Shown here: positions 55,901-64,000 of the stretch, piece after piece | Position numbering within the stretch: position 1 is the stretch's first letter | Layout: every line of letters begins with the position of its first letter | Source: Bugulina stolonifera | Taxonomy: Eukaryota > Bryozoa > Gymnolaemata > Cheilostomatida > Bugulidae | Length of the DNA: 64,000 nucleotides | Assembly (NCBI GenBank): GCA_935421135.1 | Contig: OW285187.1 | Coordinates: 24,552,429 to 24,616,428, forward strand | Direction of reading: 5' to 3' | The notes under the pieces: generated by a model | Databases searched by the model: none | Seen by the model: only the letters and a program-made list of their open reading frames with translations | What the model was told of the DNA's origin: nothing | Made by a program: the position numbers and the translations under genes

Positions 55901-58900
55901 AGTTGAGTAGAACTACTGTAATGACAAGGCAATAGTCCCTCTTCGCTGTTCTTTGTCAACAGGAAGTGAAACACACGCTGCCTTATCCACTACTATTTCA
56001 TTACCAGCTACTTCATTATCAATGATAAAATTATGTAGAAGCATGCATGATGTTATAATTAAAACAGCACGCTCCCAAGATGCGACTTTCAGTGGGCTAC
56101 CAATACGTCTAAATTTCGCTTTCAGTAACCCAAATGTGTGCTCCACTACCATCCTGTTAACGCTATGTTTATAATTAAAAGTTTTTTGGCACACTGTTAA
56201 CGATCCATTGTCTTTGAATGGCACAACCATTCGGCTTGACAGCTTGTAGGCACTGTCGCCGATCAGATGGTATTGTGGCGGTACTTCTTCTAGCAGTTCT
56301 TCAATTCCACTCAGTCTATAAACCCTCTGATCGTGGAATGATCCTGGGCACCCAACTGAATAATGTAGGAAGCGTCTATCGCAGTTGGCAATAGCGGCTA
56401 CCGCAATGCTATGGTGACCCTTCCTATCAATCCATATATCAGGATCAGAGGTGGGTTTCATGATTCTGATGTGTGTACCATCAACAGCACCAATGATTCC
56501 TGGAAACCCATTTTTGGTATAGAACTGCGAAGCATTCTTGCCACACTCCGCTTCTGTCTTTGGAAAGTTTATTTGGGGCTTTAACTCACGCTGTATGGCA
56601 CCTAATACTATATCAACAGATTCGTGAATGACCGATTCTGTGGTGCCAAACCTTGCTGCCAACTGTCGATAGCTTTCCTCTGTGGCTACAAACCATAGCA
56701 CAACTTGTAGTCTCTCACTGGGTGGCAACACGCTCTGACCCATACCATCAAACGGCTTTGGTAAATGATGCTCAATTTTATCTGTAATCACATTGAAATT
56801 GCATTGCATTTGTGTAGATAAACATAAAGATAAATATCATAGTAAGATGACGGCATGGAATTCAATATTATACATGGTAGAGCAAATTGATCATACATTT
56901 TTGCAATGTGATTGTTACATACATGTATGCGTATTTAAGAGTTTGTGACTGTTTGATAAAGACAGTTTTAATCAGTTCAACACCGAACAATTTGAAACCC
57001 CAAACTCTAACCACCAGATTTCAACTAATTTCCATTACTATTCTAATGTTCAATTAAATAAATAAATTAATTAAAATTAATCTGTAAATTTTGTTATTCT
57101 AAATGCAACAATCTACACAGTTTCAAACTGTCTCTTTCAAAATATCCCTTTACTAGTAATTACTACCAGCTAGTAGTACTAACTATGCATGTGATATAAA
57201 TATCAATAAAATGTAGGTGAATTAATATACATGTAAGTACCGAGGAGTTGGTGAAACACTGCCTTTGTCATTCTGAAGTGTCTAGTAAATTCCTCCTCAT
57301 CCATGGCTGGAATTGTACTCTGGCGAAACTCTTTACTTTTTTCTATTTTTCTCTCACTTTCTTCATAGAGACTGCAGACCAAAGAATTAGCTCTTTCATC
57401 ATGTATCTTTGTCAGCTTACTACAATAGTTAAAAACTTTATTTAATATATACCTTGAAACATATTAATTTATAATGTATGATATTTGGTAAATAATTCAA
57501 AATAATGATATCTGCATTCAGAAACACAGTTTTAAATTTTAATCAGCATTTTTCTACTCTCCGTATTGTAATGTCCAACACTACACGTGACCTCGCTGTA
57601 ATGATAACTTATTGCTAATTTAAATATCAAATTTAATTTGTGATTTGGCTTACGGGTCAGTTTTATTCACGTACATAACACTAATTCAATACTGGGACAA
57701 GGAAGACTACTACAATAGTTTGCATTTAGTATGTTAGTAGAAGTGAATTACTTTTTAAAATCCAAATGAATACTTATAAAAATATATAATAAAAATTAAA
57801 TTGCCATCGGATCGAACGAGTAATTAGAATGTATTTTCCTCACATGTACACAATTAACGCATCTTAAAATTTTTGCATACCTTAAACAAGGCTCATCTCG
57901 AAGCAAGAATATGGCAAGCTTTGGATCCATAATAACTGAAATTTAAATTAAAATATCTTAATTAATACTGAGTCACTGGGTGATTCACTGCAAAACACGG
58001 AAGCAACAGGTAAACAACTGCGGCCTTGACACGATATCCTTCTGCAAGACGTTTCTAAGTAACAATTTACTGCGGACCTATTTTACATATTAGACGCTTA
58101 GTCCAAGACGCATTCGCCCAGCCCAGGCGCCTAAATAACAAGCACGAACATGAAAACTCAAACGGACCAGTCAGACGACCAAACATATTATGAACGCCTT
58201 GTCCAAAAAATTAGTTTAAAATTCGGCTAAAATTAATAGTTATAGACGTCTGTCACCCGGCGAATGTACCTATTATATAATAATATTTTATTGATTTTAC
58301 TTGATGTTGAAGAAAAATCATGTTGAAATGCCCTTTTAGGATTTAGCAGAGGAAATAACTTCCACAAGGCATTATAGCATGTTGTAACAGATCATATTAT
58401 TATCTTATACTGAAATCTCATAAATGTAAGCTATTATATTACAGCGGTCTCAGCAGCTGCTCCTTACTATGGAAAGCTGATACATTCAGGGTGGGGTCAA
58501 GGAAGCGTCCACGGTTTAGCTGGAGATATTTATGCTGTTAACAAAGACACAATACTGATCAAAGGATTCACCCATGATGGGAGTACCCCAGGTTTGTTAT
58601 AGTATATTATATTATACATGAGTAGCTACATGTATTTACCGCCTACCTACTGTATATAAGAATAGTTATTCGTAACATTATGAATGTGCAGCCTTACATG
58701 GTTTGTAAGCATATTCATATCAATTGGCATCATTTTTAGAACAGAAGTCTCATCTACATGTACTTGTATGTGCGGTTGTTGCTCATTATAATGCAAGCGC
58801 ATGTATTACATCATGAACTGGCTGAATAGGCAAATGTTATAGTACTCATTGGTATTGAACAGTTTACAAGTATACAACTCTTATCTGCCCCTGTTAACTT

Positions 58901-60870
58901 GTCAAATACCTAACGTTACATAAAGCGTGTTCTGATGCCTACTATTAGCTAAAAAAGGGTTCAAATCATTTGGTCTTGTTATAGGTGTACAGTAGCCTAC
59001 ACGAATACTTGATTTTGTTGTGTGTGTACATATACAGTAGCCTAAATTATTGCTAATTTTATTTTGTCGTCTTCTCTAGGAGCTCACTTCTACTTTGGAA
59101 CAGAAAAATCATACGCTCAGGCTAAAACGGCTGGTGACGACATTACTGCAAAGATAATACCTTATCCTGGCAGAAACATGTGAGTACAACATATACATGA
59201 ACTGAAGCAGCCGTCTACATGTAGTGTACACGGTTGGGCATTCATAAACTGCTTGTTAAGACTTGTAGTTGTCCTCTCTCAAAAGGGAAATTCTATCACT
59301 AGTCAAAGAGAAATTCGGAGGTGACTCGAATTCTTAATCTATAGTTTGTACGTTTCTACATGACTAAGTGCTCTAGCTCACATAAGTACCATAGTGCACA
59401 TGGATACTCTGTACTTGTAGGACTTCTAGTTGCTAGGAATAGAGGAAGCAAGGAATAAGATTTGTCCCACATGCATAGATACACATACCCTGTGTATATA
59501 CCATAATTCATCATCAGGGCATCATAAGTTACTAGAAGTAACTTAGGCTTGTGTTATATATAGACATGTACATTAATGTATAGGAGAATTGTATATATTA
59601 CATGTATATTGTTTGTATAATGTGGAAAATATAATTATTATAGAAGTGGTGTATTTGTAGTCCCGGTCGTGCACTTGGTGCCTACAGCAATGAGGATATT
59701 GTACTCAAGTTACCAGCTGGTAAAGTTATTACGGACTTCACCTACATCTCTGTTTGGTGTCAAGAATTCAACGTAAGCTGTTGCACTTTCTACATTTCTC
59801 AGCACTCTCTAGACGAAATTGATGCGATATTAAGCCACAATTTTTAGATACAATTGCATAGCAATCAGACACTATTCTATAGGAAAATATTCTCCTTCTA
59901 GTCTACATGGATAGACATTTTTTTACAGGTTTACTTTGGAGGCTTTGATATCCCCAATGGTTTCATTGCTCCTCGACCTCTGAGACTCCGCAGAACTTTC
60001 CGTTCACTGGCACATGGCGTTTCCTCCAGTGAAATCACAATTATTGACGATAAAACCATCACCATTAAAGGGCTGTTTTATGATGGACAGGGGCCAGGTT
60101 AGCAGTACTAAAATATCATCATGTTTAATTTTGCATTGTGCGTCTGTATATTTGGTGTAACAGTAGCACACTGTCCTACTGTTTAATATGTCAGCTTTTA
60201 CACACACTGATTATAATATACAGTAGGACTTTGGTTGTTAATGTAACACATGATTGTACTACATTATATTGGTAAATTTATTAATGATACAGATGCATAC
60301 TTCTATGTTGGACGAACTGGTGGAAAGATTAAAGGACAATCTCCCCCCTATGGAAAAATTCCAGATGAAAATGGAAGCAGGTAAGCGTCCATATTGTTAT
60401 GTATGATAATCGATAAGTGATTGATTATCACAGATTACCATCATGTACATGTTCACTTCATGTATCTACATGTCTATATGTTTCTAATATCTTTATTTTT
60501 CATGTACATGTAGTCTAGCAATTTAGACATGTGGAAAATTGTGTATTTTTAATGCAATGGGTTTCATTCATCATTATACATGCCTACACGCAAAGAAGTA
60601 TATATTAGTGTATTGATACAAGATCAGGCCTTACATGTAGTACGTGCAAGTCATACATGCTCTCCGAATTGACCAAACATAAACACAGGTTGATTGTTAT
60701 TTAGCGGCAAACTTGGTGCCTATGGAGGACAGTCTATCACACTCACACTTCCTAATCCACTATCCTTCACCAAAGTGAAGTGGCTTAGCATTTGGTGTGA
60801 GCAGTTTTCTGAAGACTTTGGTCATGTGCGCATTCCAAGACGGCTGAATGTTCCCCCAAAAGTTCTATAA
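52901..60870 (+). CDS. Secreted protein with two DM13 domains, 7 exons
   Basis: Exons 52901-52946, 58445-58591, 59080-59179, 59661-59772, 59929-60097, 60293-60380 and 60705-60870 sum to 828 nt (275 residues) with matching phases. The start encodes a signal peptide (VLNTWLFFTFIA, then AVSAA before APYYG), so the product should be exported. Two DM13 modules follow at about 24-145 and 155-267. Each has the family pattern: GxI...DxxTIxIKGFxxDG, then A-FY-GT/GR, a LKLP/LTLP strand, ISVWC or LSIWC, and a closing FGGFDIP or FGHVRIP. DM13 occurs in Drosophila Skeletor and other extracellular or membrane proteins; a role in redox or adhesion is proposed, not shown. There is no transmembrane segment, DOMON or cytochrome domain. 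Intron 1 (5.5 kb) contains a complete Harbinger transposon. A polyadenylation signal follows at 60963. Confidence 0.9.
53384..55620 (+). CDS. Harbinger-associated DNA-binding protein (AT-hook plus trihelix/Myb-like), 6 exons
   Basis: Exons 53384-53441, 54257-54319, 54432-54450, 54570-54646, 54783-54959 and 55073-55620 give 942 nt (313 residues) in one frame. An AT-hook core AGRPKG lies at about residues 57-62 after KKR. A Ser/Thr-rich linker follows (about 75-125), then a trihelix/Myb-like region with three spaced tryptophans (W145 in GWSADAIKALC, W176 in YWKNLC, W203 in RKWRYIFGQY). The end is a charged coiled coil (about 270-313, LDLEREKVELLRALL). In Harbinger elements a Myb/SANT-like partner is needed for nuclear import and DNA binding of the transposase, and this gene fills that position. 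The first three exons are short and less certain than exon 6. Confidence 0.8.
53931..54177. mobile_element. MITE nested in intron 1 of the Harbinger partner gene
   Basis: The inverted ends contain AAATGTTAGTTAGAAACA at the left and TGTTTCTAACTGACATTT at the right. The 8-bp repeat TTGACTTT flanks it (53923-53930 and 54178-54185). It is related to the remnant at about 52310-52640. It inserted after the Harbinger element formed and avoids its coding exons. Confidence 0.7.
55913..57930 (-). CDS. PIF/Harbinger DDE transposase, 3 exons
   Basis: Exons in transcript order 57881-57930, 57241-57419 and 55913-56781 give 1098 nt (365 residues). The start MDPKLAIFLLRDE is in exon 1. An HTH-like segment (SYRQLAARFGTTESVIHES, about 113-131) precedes the catalytic core. 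The presumed catalytic triad is D177 (GAVDGTH), D252 (IGDSAYKL) and E290 (VVEHTFGLLKAKFRR), with family motifs DRKGHHSI and PGSFHDQRVY between them. Length and motif order are normal for the family and no residue of the triad is missing. The enzyme cuts and rejoins the element's ends; with its partner gene on the same element the copy may be active. An ATG at 56809 opens the same frame, but the exon 3 acceptor at 56781 is supported by phase and by similarity. Confidence 0.92.
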
Positions 60871-60962
60871 AACCTACAATATGGATTATTACCGCTAATG
60901 CTGATGATAACAAAACCAACTGCAAGTTTTACTAGTTTTTCTTTTTCTGCGTTAAAATATGT

Positions 60963-60968
60963 AATAAA
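60963..60968 (+). terminator. Polyadenylation signal of the DM13 gene
   Basis: AATAAA 93 bases after the stop codon, within GTAATAAAGTTTAAG. Confidence 0.6.
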
Positions 60969-60970
60969 GT

Positions 60971-62034
60971 TTAAGAAACATCCTTGAAACAAAATTTTAT
61001 GTTTTATATAATCTGAAATATGTTACCATAAAACTAAATATATCATTTATGCTGTAGTTTATTCAAGTGATGTTAGGAGAAGTCTCTCCATTCACGTTTT
61101 ATGTTTTAGTATATTATTACTCAAAGTCCGTCTCAAATATTAATAGACTATGTATTTACACAGATAATAAATATTAATATTTACTTCCGCAAAGCATTTC
61201 TCCTTCTTTATTAATTTGTGTCTGTGAGAGGGGCAAGAACATTGTAATCATGGGTAGGCTACACTCACTCACACTTTTGATGTACAGACAGATTCTGAAT
61301 CAGTCAATACAAAGTTGACTTGTCAATGTACTAGAGTTAACTGTGGTAAACCTCTGCAACTTAGTGCATTGCGTATCAAGGGTCTACACCTTTTTGTTCT
61401 GCAAGCACTTTCTTTGTGTATGTAATGTCTAGAGTTATCTCCCCTACCTTTGTGTATGTAATGTCTAGATTCCATGTATAGGCACAATACTGCAACTTAG
61501 AAGTTATGACTTCCTGTGGCATTGTGCAAGTGCAAATATACAATTAGGTTGGGAAGTAAAAAACATATGAAAAATATAATATATGGTTGGTGATCTAAGA
61601 GAGGCAGACAGACAAACTTTCTTTTATATATAGGGGATGAGTTGTACACAAACTCGACTTCAATATTTTATATTATTTTAATGGATACCAGAAAATGTTG
61701 CACATTACATTTTTTTTGTACTGAATCACACAATATCCCCAGCCTTAGGGCTCAACAGACCTCATGTACGAATATGTACGAATATGTACACTTGTACATC
61801 GTATTATAGTTGTGATAGTAAGCCACATTGCACAGCTAGCTAGCTAGCAATGGGTGGGTCTATCATTTTTATAACTATTTAGCGCTTTATTGATAGTGAC
61901 ATCAGGTCTCATAACATATAAATATATTGTGTGATTAACTGATATAATAGCTGTGCATCAGTGAATACCCCACATAATAATACATGGTATGGATTAATAT
62001 AACAATTATTATAAGTATGTGATAATAACTTCTA
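60971..62034. other. Intergenic region between DM13 and the terminal minus-strand gene
   Basis: No gene or clear repeat structure recognised. A short direct repeat CTTTGTGTATGTAATGTCTAG occurs twice near 61411-61470. Confidence 0.4.
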
Positions 62035-62462
62035 TCAAAAAGTCTCAAGTTACTTGTATCTCAATGCCAACTTTATGAAAGAGCTGGAAAGGAGAAAATG
62101 TGCCTGTATCAGACACTCAAAATACTGCACATGTACATCATTATAATATCTCTATAAAAATAACAACATATACAAATGTTGAGCAAGTCATGTGGGTAAC
62201 TAATTACCAGGTGGAGATAACTCCATAAAATTGCATGACTGCTGATGATACTGACATAAAATAGATGATGAAAAGGAAACAGGAATGGAAGATGAACTAC
62301 TGAACTGAACTACAGAACGTTCTATACAATCAATATACTATTTATTTTACACTACAAATACCACTTACACCATTACAGAGTTAAAATCTGATGGCAATTA
62401 AAAGAAAAGAAACCGACTTTCACCAACAATGTGACTACCTATGACAACTACCTTCCTACAGT
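62035..62462. repeat. Dispersed repeat, uninterrupted copy (partner at 47345-49095)
   Basis: Continuous match to the interrupted copy, including GAAAGAGCTGGAAAGGAGAA, TGAAAAGGAAACAGGAATGG and CTATGACAACTACCTTCCTA. It lies just downstream of the stop codon of the terminal gene and may be part of its 3' untranslated region. No coding sequence. Confidence 0.8.
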
Positions 62463-62517
62463 CAGGTGCATGGATAGAATTAGTTAAATACAGAAACCTG
62501 TCCACAATAGAGAGCTA

Positions 62518-64000
62518 TCATGATCTCCTAGTATCAGCAGTGAGCTCTGCGTATGCTTTGACCAGGAGTTGTCTGACCATTGGATGTATCTCAAGTTGAG
62601 GCAGCCATTGTTGTATACCAGCAGCAGTCACCAGTCTGAAGAGATCGTTGTGCTCCAGTAAATTGATTAACGCTTTGTTATATACACTGGATATATCTAC
62701 AATGTAAGTACATGTTATATACACTGGATATATCTACAATATAAGTACATGTTATATACACTGGATATATCTACAATATAAGTACATGTTATATACACTG
62801 GATATATCTACAATGTAAGTTCATCTGTAATATATATATATACTAGCGAGCTTTGCCACTGACAGGGAGAAAAGGATAAGGGAAACAAGAGAGAACAACT
62901 TCTATTACGACTAATAGCCTATGAATACCATACACTACACAGTGAACAACGTCACATATAATAATTCTACACAAACTAACCTGTTAGTTGAGGATTCCTG
63001 GATTTGAGAATGTTGAATGTGAGACTTTCAGTTTCTACAATATTGTGAAAAGTTGATAAGATCACTACTAACAGATAACTATTTTGTTTTTTTCAGCTAA
63101 AAAAATTCTAAAATTTGTTGAGGGAAAACTTCAAAGACTAGTGAACCCATTATATTTTTTGTTTTATTCAACCTTTTGGCCTGACATTGTGAAACTGAAG
63201 AACTTTTATTTGGTTTGTGTGCATTCCTCATAATGACTATTTTACCTTCAAAGAAGTCACAGTCAATAACAGAGAGAGAGCTTTCCATAAATACATGTAT
63301 ATGGTTGGAATCTAGTGATATATACATGTATTAGTAGTGTATACTAGACAAACAGCATGAGAAATGTACATTATATTATAATATACTATTATGTTCACCA
63401 TATACAAGTACTACAATGTACTTACTGCACAGCAGGCAGACTCTGACAAAGGCTTTAAGTACAGAGGAGCTGCTCACATTATCCAACACAATCTTAATCT
63501 GTGATGATAATTCTACAATTATAAACAAGAGCATATGCATGTACATGTATATATACACAGCTATGTACAGCTAGCATTGGGAAGTGGCCTACACTACACT
63601 ATAGCAAACATCAGTAAGCAGTATACCAGTATATAATATAGTTCACAGTAAATGCAGTGAATAGACTTACCCTCACTCATCTCTGGTACAGATAGAGGGT
63701 ATGCATATTTGGGTTTACCAAGCTCCTTCTCGTACATTTCTGCTGTCATGACTACAAGAAAATAACAAGTATATTAGATAGAACCTCTATCCACGTTGTT
63801 CCATTATATACTACACTACTTGAAGCTTACAACCATAAAGATAGTATGTAAACCAGGACTGGTTCTGTGAGATTATGTCACCCATGACAACTACGAGTCT
63901 AGATGTACCAACCTTCATCTACAATAGTGAGGCCAGGTATTCCAGAAGGTACCTCATCTTGTGTATCCTCAGCACACAAACCAGTAGCAACTTTGTCGAA
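62518..64000 (-). CDS. C-terminal part of an unrecognised protein (5 exons, open at the window edge)
   Basis: Exons in transcript order 63913-64000 (continues past the window), 63671-63751, 63426-63512, 62981-63034 and 62518-62696 join in one frame and encode about 162 residues to the stop. The sequence is helix-rich and leucine-rich near the end (YNKALINLLEHNDLFRLV, HPMVRQLLVKAYAEL), preceded by LSSQIKIVLDNVSSSSVL and an acidic stretch. It resembles an alpha-helical or armadillo-like tail, but I do not recognise the family and give no name. The acceptor of the last exon is copied several times in tandem just upstream (62697-62822). Confidence 0.8.
62677..62822. repeat. 37-bp tandem array copying the terminal exon's acceptor
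   Basis: Four copies. On the minus strand each reads ACTTATATTGTAG then ATATATCCAGTGTATATAAC, that is, the whole acceptor and about 20 coding bases of the real exon start (ACTTACATTGTAG, same exon bases). The copy nearest the exon is the functional one by phase. Confidence 0.92.
62860..62935 (-). repeat. Fragment related to the 6.5 kb element's inverted repeat
   Basis: GAGAGAACAACTTCTATTAC followed by GACTAATAGCC resembles the inner part of the right inverted repeat at 12012-12045. It may be a relic of the same transposon family. The similarity is partial. Confidence 0.4.

Larger units (their letters stand above)
53099..58271. mobile_element. Apparently intact autonomous PIF/Harbinger transposon
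   Basis: The inverted ends begin AGGTACATTCGCCGGGTGAC and match over about 30 bases with one mismatch. They are flanked by the 3-bp duplication ATT (53096-53098 and 58272-58274). The 5173-bp element holds both genes expected of this superfamily in convergent array: an AT-hook/trihelix-like protein (plus strand, 53384-55620) and a DDE transposase (minus strand, 55913-57930), each free of stops or frameshifts across all exons. The two polyadenylation signals face each other at 55739-55744 and 55776-55781. It lies in intron 1 of the DM13 gene. A smaller MITE is nested in it at 53931. Confidence 0.92.

Noticed and set aside
58445..60870. Jacalin-type lectin as identity of the secreted protein
   Set aside because: Strand motifs and the two WC...F...FG endings fit DM13 better, and the Harbinger intron and signal-peptide exon join in phase with that model.

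Overview
This is a 64 kb piece of animal nuclear DNA. All confirmed genes are split by GT-AG introns of roughly 0.1 to 8 kb, the sequence is AT-rich, and it is crowded with tandem repeats and transposons. The host genes (villin with a headpiece, inversin with ankyrin and IQ motifs, a secreted DM13 protein) are metazoan. The constant recurrence of the palindrome TACATGTA in introns suggests a non-vertebrate animal, possibly a sponge, but no species marker is present. All exon chains below were assembled by hand from splice sites, reading phase and family similarity.

Layout. (1) 3331-23337, plus strand: a complete 18-exon villin (about 824 residues). Intron 2 holds a 6.5 kb transposon (5549-12055) with 272-bp inverted repeats and an 8-bp target duplication. 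(2) 24373-39923, minus strand: a complete 21-exon inversin (INVS/NPHP2, about 1019 residues), convergent with villin; its introns hold three large minisatellites. (3) 40857-52640: no confirmed host gene. It holds a hAT-like non-autonomous element, a TWA-flanked MITE, microsatellites, a duplicated block of about 2 kb whose two copies carry different insertions, three solo-LTR-like elements plus a probable fourth, and a 5'-truncated LINE tail. (4) 52901-60870, plus strand: a 7-exon gene for a secreted protein with two DM13 domains. Its first intron contains an apparently intact PIF/Harbinger transposon (53099-58271) carrying both its genes: a DDE transposase and an AT-hook/trihelix-like partner. 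(5) 62518-64000, minus strand: the 3' end of an unrecognised helical-looking protein.

How things fit together. Villin and inversin are tail-to-tail and their predicted polyadenylation signals cross, so the transcripts may overlap. The Harbinger element is spliced out of the DM13 transcript with intron 1 and leaves that reading frame intact.

The most unusual pattern is that several minisatellites start exactly on an exon-intron junction and copy the splice site, sometimes with coding bases, many times. This is clear at inversin exons 5 and 11 and at the terminal exon of the last gene, and weaker at inversin exon 13 and villin exon 5. It produces arrays of decoy donors or acceptors next to the real ones.
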